A DNA stretch of 64,000 nucleotides from Cryphonectria parasitica EP155. Its lineage: Eukaryota; Ascomycota; Sordariomycetes; Diaporthales; Cryphonectriaceae. Under the pieces are notes generated by a model that had not been told where the DNA came from, did no database searches, and saw nothing but the letters and a program-made list of their open reading frames with translations. Below are positions 11,279-22,227 of this stretch, piece after piece. The translations under genes were made by a program, and so were the position numbers. Each line of letters opens with the position of its first letter. Position 1 is the first letter of the stretch. The DNA is taken from contig NW_024468911.1 of assembly GCF_011745365.1 (NCBI RefSeq), positions 1,668,759-1,732,758 of the forward strand, given 5' to 3'.

Positions 11279-12828
11279 CTAGAGAAGGAGGGAAACAACC
11301 CCAGATGATATAACTCGCCACGACGAGGCAGGTATGTCGATCAGACAATCATTAGGTGGGGTTGCGCTTTTGTATGGAAGAAAACAAGCATGCCTCGTTA
11401 GAGATCTGCGCCGCGCACGCTGAACGTGCAAATCTTGACCTCTTTCTTTGCCTCTTTTGCCAAACTTCTGAGAAGGTACCGTCCTTCCCCCCGGTGAGTG
11501 TATTATATGAGTGACATGTTGGAGAAGATGGGGGCGGAGAAAAGGGGGCGAGCAGTTTCTGGGAGGGATTTTTGACCCCAGAACCTTCAATCACCAGAAT
11601 CTCCCGGGGAAATAACATCTTGTGTGGGGATCCACTGCGGGTGCGGCCGACGTTTTGACGCGCCATTTCAGGCCCCACTTCAGTGGGTGGGGATGTTGTA
11701 GTATTTATCCGCCCAGGTCAGCTTGCCCTTGCCCACCTCGCCAGGCACGCCAGGCACCAAAAGGGGCGCTAAGGGTTCAGTGCTCAGGCTGGCTGCTGTG
11801 TTCCTGCTCAGGGCCGGTTGCGCACTAAATGGTCTCAGGGGCACTTCCTTGAGCAATCACCACATGATGTACCACGTACCACGTACCTCACCTCATCTTC
11901 TGCCATCTTCACTGCCCACCAGAATCGAATTACCTGAGAGCTGTCCAGTACAACCATATAAAGATGTACTGTTGCCCCACGCAAGACGAGGATATCTATC
12001 CCACCTACTTTTTCTTTTGAAGAAAAAAAAATAATTGTTCAGATGTAGTAGAAACACCATCCTCATTCCTATGCCGGGTACGCGGAAGCTAGAATGAACG
12101 ATCAACATTCAGCCAGCTTGAGAACATGTGAAATGACTCTAGTACATGTCAGATGGTGGGCATTATCCTCTAAATCATGACGACGCAGACTTGTTGTAGC
12201 TCAACGCGGCTCTAGACTCCTATGCATTTGCTCTAGCAGATACGTGGGCACTCGATCAGCTGGATTTGAGGCTTGACGTATTGCTTTACGGTCTAAAGTT
12301 GCAATCTGTACTTCAGGCGCACTACAGCTGTCACAAGCTTGGATCAGCTAGGCTTCTCGTTTTCGAGCTGAGGACGTCTATAGCTGATGATCACATGTCT
12401 GTCTCTTACCGGGCTTCGCTCGGTGGCCAGATCACATTCTCGCCTCAAAGAAAGGAGGGGTTTACCATCAAAACCATGACCAAGCCTCTTGCGAGTCTCA
12501 AAGACAAGATGTTAGTCCGGAGTCGGCATAGGACTATGCAAATGCCCCTCCATCAATGGACATCTGAAGCTTTAATTTTGTACTTAGATCTTGGTCTAAC
12601 AATCAATGACGGCATCTACATCTACAGTTTGCGGCTGAAACTTTGTTATATCGAGATCGGGAAAGTCTCTCTGTAAGCCAATTGGTCTATATGAAAAAGG
12701 TCCTCGACCTTCCCCTCCAGGAGTTAGAAACAGGCTCTACAAGTCATCTGCAACCTTCGAACGATGCTCTCAACACCTAATTACCACATATTCACAGATA
12801 AATTATTTTTCCAACCGCATCAGCCACC
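11279..12828. other. intergenic region, possible 5' exon of the minus-strand gene
   Basis: Short frames only. The 11352-11678 minus-strand segment may include the first exon or leader of the disordered-protein gene, but I could not define its splice donor. 12,000-12,020 has a short A/T run. Confidence 0.4.
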
Positions 12829-13692
12829 ATGAGACTAATGTGGATCACCCTCTTCGCCTCCGCGGCTACCGTATTCGCAAGCAGGTCCCCAGAGGTGAAG
12901 CAGGACATCGCCACCGAAAACATCACCATAAACGAGCTACAGATTAATGCGCTGCCCGTAAGCCTGCCTGACCTCCTGACTCTCGTCAAGGTCGAGTGTT
13001 CCATGATTGGTGAGTGGCCCCGAGGTCCGACCTGCGGATTTCACACGGCAAGCAACACGTGCACTGATGGCCAGATCATCACAGATGCAATCCTCACAAG
13101 ATACGAGGAAGCACATGACATATCCCAGAAGAAGGCCGCAAGACAGGTGGGGCGAAGACTCAAGCGTATGACCAAATCGATGGCCCGCGCCAAGCTGTTC
13201 CTGGAGAAGACGGGCCAGCACGCCTTCGATGAGGCAGCGACCCTGAACGGCTGCGATCACGCCTGCATGACGCGGTATACCAAGGCGATCATCAAGGAGC
13301 TCTCAGTGACGACGAGGGCCGCCATCCTGAAGCTCGGCCTGCGTAAGTCACCGCTCGCAACAACCCATCTCTGATCAGACCACACCTATCTGATGTATTG
13401 CGCATGCTAACCACAAGTGCTTTTCTCATCAGAGGCGCTCGGGAAGCGCATCCAGCCAGTGTTTATAGCCCTGAGCGGGCTTGTCATCACAGTGAACGGC
13501 CTCGTGGGCGGTACGCTCGTCTTCATCACCACCTTGGTCAACGCGCTGTTGCTCGCCATAGCGGCCGGGATTGCCTTTCTGGGCCATCTCGTGTCTGATA
13601 CAGAGAGAGCCAAGGCTGGAGGCCCCGGTGGTCCCAAGACTGCGGAGATCGCAAACCTTCTCGACGGACTGGGATGGGTGGTTGATCAATAG
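12829..13692 (+). CDS. secreted/membrane hypothetical protein with hydrophobic C-terminal hairpin
   Basis: Two exons, 12829-13342 and 13433-13692, joined across a 90-bp intron (GTAAGT..CATCAG) in phase 1 to give GLQALGKRI; 257 aa. Residues 1-18 are a signal peptide (MRLMWITLFASAATVFAS). The luminal part has six or so cysteines (CSM, CGFH, CTDG, CDHAC), favouring disulfides. The middle is basic and probably helical (QKKAARQVGRRLKRMTKSMARAK). Residues about 180-225 are a long Gly/Ala-rich hydrophobic stretch (ALSGLVITVNGLVGGTLVF then NALLLAIAAGIAFLGHLV), enough for two membrane passes. I do not recognise the family. A membrane-anchored or membrane-inserting secreted protein is the simplest reading; no activity can be assigned. 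Confidence 0.75.
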
Positions 13693-14420
13693 ATGAGCAT
13701 GCGTTGAGTGTGGTCATTCTTAGTTTGTAATGTGTGTTAGCTATGAGTACTTGAAATTTATCAGCTCACTCGGTGCTTATTTGGAACTTGGAGTTTTGCG
13801 TATAACACGGATGTTGAAGCACTGGATTAGCCTTGATCTCACTGCGGTTGCTGCCAGGTGGGAGAAGCCGAGAGTCCAGGCTACCCGAATGCTGTCGAGA
13901 AAAGTCTGAGATAATCGTTCCCCCGAGAGTCCCTTCGTCTTCCATAGGGAGAGGTTGGGAACAGAAGTTTGACCCATTCCGCTTTGTCCCAGCGGTGTCT
14001 TAGAGTCGCATATTGTTGCCCAGCTGGGATCTGCTCTCGCCCCGCTAGTCTGCACGATATTGGCTCAACTTTGCTGCCATCTCGCTGTCCGCCTGGTCTC
14101 TGGCCCGGACAGATTTCCACAAGGCGAGTGGGATATCATTTCCCGTCACGATTGATATCATAACACGTTCCACGTGATGATTCATATATTGCAGAATATC
14201 TCTTCCGATCTCGTCGAATTTGCACGAAATCCCCACGCTGACGATTCTCTTTGGCTTCTTGTTGTTCAAGAAGATGCAGTGATCACTTGCGCAGAAGGAA
14301 AAGAACTCTCAAGTGCCGTCTTGATGAGCTACCCAAGTCTTTGGTTCGTTTCGCGCTACTGACTGCTTTATCTTTGTGCCGATCACGGTGATCCGTCACA
14401 CCGTATCACACCATACATTT
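13693..14420. other. intergenic region between convergent genes
   Basis: No gene supported; it carries the 3' flanks of the secreted protein gene and of the listerin gene. Confidence 0.5.
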
Positions 14421-17400
14421 TTAATCACCATCCACAGGCGGCCTTCGCAGCGACTTGCTCACCTTCTTCTTATCCACAAAATCCATCCTCGTCCGACAAA
14501 GCGGACACGTGTTCTGGTTCGCCGAGCTGAACCACTTGAATAGACAATCCCGGTGGAACAGGTTTTTGCACGTCGCACATTTTTTGTCCGGCATCTTTCT
14601 GTCGACAGCGATGAACGAATAGCAAATAGCACACTCCACATGGCCCTTGAGGGCACCGAGAACATTCCTGCGGAAAGTGGATAGTCCGTCGATGATGGCG
14701 CCGTTCGAGATGGTAATGATTCCCTGGGTGACGCGCAGCCACGATTGCCATGTACGCTCGCTGCAGGCGACACGGTTCAGTCCTACGACATCGACAAAAT
14801 CAAGCGGGTAGTTGGGTTTGATTCGGACCAGCATCGAGGCCGACTGCTCGTCGCCACCATCGTCGATGGCGTAGGCCGCAGTGATTTCCCGCTGGGCATA
14901 GTTGACTTTGATGGCAAGTTCTTTCTCGTCTGGGTCTGAGACATCTTGGGAGTTTGACCATTTCTGGACCTCTGCGATGGCGTCATGTATGATGATAGGG
15001 GAGAAGTACTTGATCATCCAGGGCTCAATGGCAATCCTTGTCTGCTTGGAACGACAGTCGAGGAACCAAGTCTTGAACAGACCAGGGACAAATTTCAAGG
15101 TGAGATAGAAGAGGTGAATGAGAAGCCAGTGCATGTTCTTCTCCTCAGGCAGCGAGTCGGCGACCTTAATGTCGTAGTCTTGTATGTCATCGACAGTCAA
15201 TCCTTCTTTATCGAGGTTGATAGGGCTGGCGGCTGAGTGGCCCAGAACATCAAACATGAATTCCATGAGAGGACTGATGGCGCCATTGACTTTGAGGTCT
15301 TCCGTGTAATCAGTCCGAACCTTGTATGCAGCACCTTCATAGGCATCGAAGACAAGCTTCCAGGACAAGAGATAGGACCGTATAGGTGTTGGAAACTGCA
15401 CCAGTACTTCCTCGGGAAATGCTTCGAGGGTCGGTGCATCGAGGAGAAGTGATGTGAGCTCATCGGGAAGTCTAGCTTGTTTCTTCTCGAGGAGGACATT
15501 GAGAGACACTTGCTCCTGTGCTGCAGGTAACGCTCGGTGGATAAGATTAAAGCCGGCTGTTTGGATCTCGCGCGACTCGGATGCCACCAGGACATAAATG
15601 TCCGTCAGATCCTTCAAGTGTTCCAAAGGAATACTTGCGGCTTCACGACACAACAGGGCATCGACTATCTCTCGAGGTTGAGAATTGGTGCTTCCAGGAA
15701 GCTTGAGAAGATCCAACAGGCCGCGGAACACAGCGTCCGCATGTAGATCAAGTGCGTCCACAAGATCGTCATTCGGCTCGTCAAATTTGCGAAGGGCTGA
15801 CAACAGCTTGACGGAAGCGTGTATGTAAGGTAGACGTCGCTCAGAGTCGTCTTTGGAAGCATGACTCCATAGTGAGAGACAAAACCCAATCGCCTGCTCC
15901 CAATACGGTCCGTAGACCTCCTGGACGCATGGAAACAGGTGCTGCAGGGCTCGGCAGCTCTCCGTAGCAACCTCCATGCCTAAATCTTCTGGGCTGCGTG
16001 AAAACCAGGATGTGATCTGCTTCACAGCGAAGACAAGACGGTTGTTTGCCACTGGTAATTGACCTAGTTCAAAGACAGGCATACAAGCGTTGAGCAAGAC
16101 CAAGGATTGTAAAGTCTTTTCGGCTGGAGGATTCGCGCCGGCAATATCGCTGATCAGTCTGTTCAGCAAGTTGGAGACGACTTTGGACCCTGCCAACATC
16201 TCGCCATAGCCTGTCAAGAATGCTGTTGAAGGAAGGACTGTCGCATGAGATGCCTTCATGATATCGAGCTGAACCACCCAGTCCTCAACGGCACTTGCAT
16301 GCCCGTGGGCGTCGGAAAACGCTTCGAAAATCTCGGTTAGCGCACGAGCACTGTAAACACCGGTAGGAACAAGAGCCTTGGCCTGCTCGATCAGTGTGCC
16401 AACAAGCCCATCAAGTAGACACTGCCCTGCCCCTGGCCTCCAGCCCTGGAATTTCGCGAATATGCCATGCATGATTCGCCTTGCTGAAGTTACAAATTCC
16501 TCGACTTCTCCCAGAAGATTTGGGTCCTCGAGATCCTTGAATAGTCTGTTTGCATCCATGAGCGTCATCTGGTCAGACGCGAGCTCGATGACAAGGTAGA
16601 GCAGATATAGCAGCTCAGTTTGGAAGCTTTGAGACAGTGCCTCTATCTGAATTCCGTGGTCGAGTATCGCGGTTGTGTACATCGCCATCCGAGCTGGAAT
16701 AGAAAGCCCTCTTGAGTCGCGCCGGGAACTTGTAGTTGGCAGCAGTAGGTCGTCCTTCGAGAGAAAACAGGCACCACCGATGTTGCTTGTCAGCGCCAGA
16801 GCCGGATTGATCCCGCCTTGTAGGAAGTGCGCAAGCTCTTTTGCCCAGACTCTCGTATCTGGCAACATCTGCTCCAGATCCGTGTTGCCTGCTTCCAATG
16901 TGGCGGTAGCCTGCTGTACTAGAGTCTCAATACTCAAGGAGTCTGGACCAGGTCGTTCAAGATTCTCTTGGATGATACTCAGGACAGATGGCTGCACATC
17001 GCCATGTTTCTCGAGCAACGAGCGAAGCTGAGATGCCCTAGAAGAGACGGCAGGCTCGTTGATTTCCAACATGCTAAGCAACTTTGTTGTTAGGCTGAGG
17101 TGAAGCGTCTCGTCTTCCGAGATTATAGTTGGACGCCGCCTTAGTATGATCTCAATTGCTTTCATGCTGGACTCGTTGTCATTGCCAAGCGTTTCGATGA
17201 TGTCTGACGCCGAACTTCGTAGACTTGATTCAACCACCACGTCTCCAGCTAGAGTCGCATCAAACATGTCCCAAGAACCGCCTCTAGACTGGGCGCATGC
17301 CAGAATGTTCTTCTCGAGATGCTGTTGAAGGCTGAAAGAGTTCCTCGCCACCGGCTTCGCGGCAGGGATCGAGATAAGCTTTGTGAGATATGAGTCTGCT

Positions 17401-19325
17401 TGTGAATTCGCCCCCTGCATTTGGAGGAGGGATTGTACGGTAGCAGACCATAGATTCTCGAAATCACCATCGTGATTTTGACCCAGAGCTTCAATACAAG
17501 CAATTATGTACGAGGCTGACGGTGATGATAACAGCTTGGCCATCTCCTCCTCGGAGCCAGTTGGGACGACCGACAGAAATAATCCCTGGTTCTCAACTGT
17601 GAAAAGGTATGGGCTCTGCTTCAAAGCCCATAACAAGATTGCAGCTGCTCCGAAAGGCTTGAAGTTCCTTCGCTTCAGTACATCCACTGCTTCTCGCACC
17701 ACAGTCATGGCAGCAGCTTCCGTATAATCCTTGGTCTGCTGTTCAATGGGTTGGCTAGATGGTGCAGTTAAAGACGTATGGATGGCGCCCACCACAGAAA
17801 ACCACCGTTTCCCGTCTTCTGCGATCCTTTTCTGGGAAGGCTCGAATTCTTTAGATACCTCAGGCAGGGACGTGGAAAGTCGAGCTATGAAAGCGGCCCC
17901 TAGTCTTTCCCATTCCTTGCTCAAAGATTCTGTGATTTGTGTATCTTTTGACTGAGCTGCCACACTATAGGCAAGGGAAAGAACAGGCATTTGAACACCT
18001 GTCAGCCACTCTCCCTGGCGTTCTGTCGAGAACAAGTAGTTGTCTGTCAATGGAAAAACCGTTTCGGAGATCAGCTTCGTGCGAGATTCAGTATCGACTT
18101 GATCTAACATCCGAGAGACCGCGTTGAGATAGCACCTCCAAGCATAAGGGGCATTGGTTCTTGGCTCCTCTCTTCTGCTGATCCCCGTCCTGAACGATTT
18201 GAAAAATTCCGAGGCAGCTCCCTCGGATATCGAGTCGGTGGGGAGGATGGCCAAAAGCTTGTCCAGGCCATCCCAGAAAGATGGTCGGCCGCCTTGGGAG
18301 CCTCTTTCGATGAAACTCCGCAGTCTCGAAAGCGGTGATCGCTTGGTACCCCAAAGTTCCCGGTTGAGCCGCGTCAGTTCTATGAGAACCCCAAGAAGCT
18401 CATCCGCAGAGCCAAGTTGGGGCTTCTTGAGAGCGTCCGAGGTGATAATTTTGGCGATTCGAGGCATGTGCGGGTCTAACAGCGCCTGTTGCTTTTCCAA
18501 GCAAAGCCGCAGGAGTTGGTAGACGATTTGCCGAACGCGAGAGTCATCGGCAGTAGCAAAGGACCAGGCCGAGTCTCCAGGGCCGGAAGAGAAGAACGTT
18601 TCGTACTCAGTGTAGAACTTGGTTGTATCTTCATGAGAAAGCCTCTGAAGAAGGCCAAGCACGAGGGACAAGCCTCCTGCTATGGCACGGTAGTATTTGG
18701 CCTCGGCGTCTTCCGGCTTCGTGGACCGCTCGTCGCTGAGGGTGTCGGGCGTCTCTGTTATGGCCTCAGTTGCGTACTGCAGAATCTGAAGCTGGCACTT
18801 CTTCCAGAACTGGGTCACCTTCTCTTCTGTTGTAAAGACCGCAGACAATCCCTGCGTGGTGGCTCTAGCCACGGGCTTGTCCCGGTCGAAAGAGCCGACC
18901 AGCCAGGTACCAGCAACCTTGGGTATCCTTTTCTCCATTCGTTTTCTGGCGGACTGCAATAGTTTGAACTGCAGAGTATGTGACAGCTCGCGGACCCGGC
19001 GGTCGTTATCGATCGATGTCCTAGGATAAAGTTGAACCCATGCATCAAGGACAGCGTCCTCCACGCCTCCATCCAGCTCGTGGGGGTGTGCTTGTGTATA
19101 TGCAACTAGATCGGCCAGTGCTTTAGACTTCGTAGTGTTGTCCTTCTTCAAAAGGTTCTTGAAGGATACGACAACATTTGGATCGGAGATTGAGGACAGG
19201 TCTGGAGGGTCGGAGAGGTAGGAGAGACTGCCATTGCTCGTTGATGGGGTAGCGAAACCACCGAATGAGGACGGAGCAGCGCTGCTGAAGCCTTTCCCAA
19301 CGCCTAAACGACCCTTGGGAGCCAT
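14421..19325 (-). CDS. LTN1: E3 ubiquitin-protein ligase listerin
   Basis: One uninterrupted frame of 1634 codons from the ATG at 19325 (MAPKGRLGVGKGFSSAAPSS). I preferred this Met to one 37 codons upstream because the extra residues are low complexity and the MAPKG start fits listerins. Most of the protein is helical HEAT/ARM-like repeat sequence. The C-terminus carries the RING: CAICYSF, then KKCATCKNLFHRDCLFKWF and CPLCR, a C4HC3 RING spacing. Listerin (yeast Rkr1/Ltn1, about 1560 aa) binds 60S subunits holding stalled nascent chains with Rqc2/NEMF and ubiquitinates the chains for Cdc48 and proteasome removal. It acts in the cytosol. The absence of introns over 4.9 kb is notable but plausible. 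The identification rests on length, the N-terminal region and the terminal RING. Confidence 0.93.
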   Translation of the reverse strand: MAPKGRLGVGKGFSSAAPSSFGGFATPSTSNGSLSYLSDPPDLSSISDPNVVVSFKNLLKKDNTTKSKALADLVAYTQAHPHELDGGVEDAVLDAWVQLYPRTSIDNDRRVRELSHTLQFKLLQSARKRMEKRIPKVAGTWLVGSFDRDKPVARATTQGLSAVFTTEEKVTQFWKKCQLQILQYATEAITETPDTLSDERSTKPEDAEAKYYRAIAGGLSLVLGLLQRLSHEDTTKFYTEYETFFSSGPGDSAWSFATADDSRVRQIVYQLLRLCLEKQQALLDPHMPRIAKIITSDALKKPQLGSADELLGVLIELTRLNRELWGTKRSPLSRLRSFIERGSQGGRPSFWDGLDKLLAILPTDSISEGAASEFFKSFRTGISRREEPRTNAPYAWRCYLNAVSRMLDQVDTESRTKLISETVFPLTDNYLFSTERQGEWLTGVQMPVLSLAYSVAAQSKDTQITESLSKEWERLGAAFIARLSTSLPEVSKEFEPSQKRIAEDGKRWFSVVGAIHTSLTAPSSQPIEQQTKDYTEAAAMTVVREAVDVLKRRNFKPFGAAAILLWALKQSPYLFTVENQGLFLSVVPTGSEEEMAKLLSSPSASYIIACIEALGQNHDGDFENLWSATVQSLLQMQGANSQADSYLTKLISIPAAKPVARNSFSLQQHLEKNILACAQSRGGSWDMFDATLAGDVVVESSLRSSASDIIETLGNDNESSMKAIEIILRRRPTIISEDETLHLSLTTKLLSMLEINEPAVSSRASQLRSLLEKHGDVQPSVLSIIQENLERPGPDSLSIETLVQQATATLEAGNTDLEQMLPDTRVWAKELAHFLQGGINPALALTSNIGGACFLSKDDLLLPTTSSRRDSRGLSIPARMAMYTTAILDHGIQIEALSQSFQTELLYLLYLVIELASDQMTLMDANRLFKDLEDPNLLGEVEEFVTSARRIMHGIFAKFQGWRPGAGQCLLDGLVGTLIEQAKALVPTGVYSARALTEIFEAFSDAHGHASAVEDWVVQLDIMKASHATVLPSTAFLTGYGEMLAGSKVVSNLLNRLISDIAGANPPAEKTLQSLVLLNACMPVFELGQLPVANNRLVFAVKQITSWFSRSPEDLGMEVATESCRALQHLFPCVQEVYGPYWEQAIGFCLSLWSHASKDDSERRLPYIHASVKLLSALRKFDEPNDDLVDALDLHADAVFRGLLDLLKLPGSTNSQPREIVDALLCREAASIPLEHLKDLTDIYVLVASESREIQTAGFNLIHRALPAAQEQVSLNVLLEKKQARLPDELTSLLLDAPTLEAFPEEVLVQFPTPIRSYLLSWKLVFDAYEGAAYKVRTDYTEDLKVNGAISPLMEFMFDVLGHSAASPINLDKEGLTVDDIQDYDIKVADSLPEEKNMHWLLIHLFYLTLKFVPGLFKTWFLDCRSKQTRIAIEPWMIKYFSPIIIHDAIAEVQKWSNSQDVSDPDEKELAIKVNYAQREITAAYAIDDGGDEQSASMLVRIKPNYPLDFVDVVGLNRVACSERTWQSWLRVTQGIITISNGAIIDGLSTFRRNVLGALKGHVECAICYSFIAVDRKMPDKKCATCKNLFHRDCLFKWFSSANQNTCPLCRTRMDFVDKKKVSKSLRRPPVDGD

Positions 19326-22188
19326 GTCGGCGGTCGAAACTTGAGTATGGGGCAAGGACAAGAGATAGGCGGTATCGGTCGGTGGTGGGGGACGAGGAAA
19401 ACGGAGAGGATGGTCGAGTTTAGAGAGACTTCGCAAAAGGTTGGCTTCGGTGCACGAAAGAAATTGATATCATGACAGCCAAAATGGAAGACCATAGGGT
19501 ACGGAGCTCCTAAAAAGGAATTCGAAATAAAAGTTCGGAGATGGTCATAGTTATTGTCATGTTTTGGAGGATCTGAGTCGAGAAAAAAAAAAAGACGTCT
19601 TCAGATCGACACCGCGGTGGGAATGAATGATGAATGTGCGTCACGCCGGCCGCTGGTGGGGAGCTAGGTACTATGTACGTCGTGGGGGTTGCCTGCAGCA
19701 GGGTGCTAAGCACAGGACATGGCCCCACATCCTCTCAGCAGGGGGAACACCTTGGCATGAGGCTCAGCTCAGTACTCAAAAAAAGCAGCGTGGCGACAGT
19801 GACTTGTACATGCAGTTAGCAGCCAAAATCGATAAATCATGAAAGTTGAAAACAATTAAAAGCCTGACACTGTATCAATTTTTTATTAAAAAAAAACTTT
19901 TGTGACCACCAAGCAAAGGCATGGTCCAGTCTTTTGTTACCTTGTGTTTAAGTCTAAAGTTGGAGGACTGACCGGCCTGGTGTATCACGATCAGTAGAGA
20001 GGGTCAGCGACTTCAAGTCTATATATTTAACAGCCTATATGCAGAAAACTTGACCATGGTAACCCGTGGCTACTTTGATTCTGTCGCCGTCATTCCACGT
20101 GCTTTACCTTCCCTTCCACTTGCCTGCCCTTTCCTTTCTCCAGATCATTGTTTCCCTGGGCCGGTTCTTCATGGCCCTGTAGTTCGGGATGCTCACGGGA
20201 GGGCCATTTGTATGGTGGGTGCACATTATACGAGCAGACTGCCAGATACAGACCCGGGTAACATCCCAGGTTGGAGCAGACCGAGCATGTTAACCATGTC
20301 TTCACCGATTTGTCTCTCATATTCATCCACGAGGAACCATCCATGCAAGCCATCGCAGTCTTCGCACGGGACTTCGACGATGCTATCGTTGTATATGCAG
20401 TTCCTTGGACATCGTGTCCAATCTCCCCATATTATCAAGACAGGGTCATGTGTCGACTGACCTCACCAAGGACGAATAATCGCTACCATTGGGTCCGTCT
20501 TTGACTTGGCCGGACAGCTCAAAGTCCGATCATGGTGCATAACTTGATACTAGGGTCCATGATATATACTAAAGGGGTGATTGAAGCGTTGTGATCATAC
20601 ATGTATGTATCAAGATTGTGTATATCTTGGTCGGCGAGAGTATTTGTAGTCCTATTGCGTATGGCCATTGATTCTACTTGCCTAATTTAGACTCTTCTGG
20701 TTGCTGTTGTTTTGATTCTCTTTTTCCCTTCTCTCTTGTCGGAGGAACAGGCGGGATTACTGGGCTTGGAATAAACAAATAAGCTAAGTGGTATAACAAA
20801 CGTGTGTGTGTGTGTGTGTGTGTGTTTAGGGTGGGTAGGTCTTCGTAATAACAGACGATGGTATTGAGATTCCGTGATGTGAAGAAGAAGAGTCGAGAGG
20901 AAGAATGGAACGTACGGGAGCGAAGAGAACCTTAAAACAAAACAGAGGGACACGGGTTACTCTGTCTTCTCTATGGCTGTAAACACATGCGTCAAATAGA
21001 GGCTCCTGCCGTGCGAGCGATCTAGAAAGCTTCACGTTGGAAGCCGCTCGTCATCCATAGGATCTCCTGCCCGAGTTTGATCGGGACTTGCTATATATAT
21101 ATATTTTAGAAAACCACAACGAAGCGGGGGAATGTGTAATGGGGCCCCATCTATATGTGTGAGGAAAGAGTTAAAACTTAATGGGAAAAACACATTTAGT
21201 ATTTGAAGTCCTCTTGAGTCTCCGTCAACCTAGTACGGGAAGTCGGTGTGAAAGAAAAGAGACGTCGTTCAAGTCCGCCCTTCATGGATCAGGAATTTGT
21301 CCCGCTGTCGCAATGAGGTTTAGCCACTGATGGCAGTGAGGCCTGGCAGCGGTGTCTGCAGCCCAGGGCACCCTGGCACGCCTGGCGATTCAGTGGGTTA
21401 CGGGGGTCTTTGCCCTCGCGTTCTCTCCTCAAGTGAGTGGAGTGCGGCGGGCACTACCACTGCTACCCCGCGTTTGGCTAGGCTCCATTTGATGATGTTC
21501 CACTTGAAGCTGACAAATGTGGCGTGGGATGGATTTGGGCACTGCGGTATTGTATAGTGCCTCTGCTCGTAAGTTTATGTGTTGATCAGGACTTGGAGAG
21601 TCTTTGTTATCCTATATAGCTTGGGATATGAGTAGTAAGTGAGGCATGTCTGGTATGCAGGAAGGACATGATGGCAGTATCAATTACTATCTGTAGTCAG
21701 GCCAGTTCCGCCGGTCCGTTCTCAGAAGCGACACCCATGGCAGTGGCCCCCATTTCGAGCGACCCCTCATTCTCGACTCCATGTAGGCCCCCACCCTTCC
21801 GTCTACATTCCACTATAACCGTTCGGCTCTCGTCCTCTCCAACAACCTCGAGGGCTCTCTGAGGCCTCGATATAAGCCACTATCTCTTCTCCTTCTCCCT
21901 ATCATGAATCTGTATGCTACAGCAGCCTACATCAACTTTGGAGCCCTTTGCATTGCTGCGAAGGGTTAGCCCACCGCTTATTCATTATTGGCAAGGAAGC
22001 ACAGCTCTCTCCGTGCCAGCCGTGGACCCATCCCACACACCTACCGTGTGTCAGGACTTGGCGACCTCAGCCTGTGTGTCTTCCTCAAAACGCAACCTCC
22101 GCAATCAACCAGCTTATAACAAAGCATAAGAGCTCTACAGGAATCCCTCTGGCCAGTCTCACTGGGCGGACTAGACCACATCCATAGC
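19326..22188. other. long intergenic region with a GT microsatellite
   Basis: About 2.9 kb between the divergent LTN1 and mitochondrial-protein genes, so it should hold both promoters. Near LTN1 there is a short A-run (19582-19592). A weak antisense frame at 20226-20438 contains a CxxC-like pattern but no family match. A GT repeat sits at 20802-20825. Nothing else is supported. Confidence 0.5.
20802..20825. repeat. GT dinucleotide microsatellite
   Basis: Twelve uninterrupted GT units in the intergenic region. Confidence 0.95.
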
Positions 22189-22227
22189 ATGGTCGTATCT
22201 CGAACAGCTGTGACTTCACAATGTTGA
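22189..22227 (+). promoter_or_regulatory. short upstream ORF overlapping the next start codon
   Basis: An ATG at 22189 opens a 12-codon frame that ends in TGA at 22225-22227. The stop overlaps the ATG of the 959-aa gene at 22221 in the arrangement ATGTTGA. If transcribed in the leader, it would lower or condition translation of the main frame. Whether the transcript starts upstream of 22189 cannot be seen. Confidence 0.45.

Noticed and set aside
11279..11678. Minus-strand frames upstream of the disordered protein
   Set aside because: They may be leader or intron sequence of that gene; no reliable start or donor was found, so I did not add an exon.
20050..20460. 136-codon plus frame and overlapping minus frames
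   Set aside because: Overlapping open frames on both strands with no recognisable family; the CxxC-like pattern in the minus frame is too weak.
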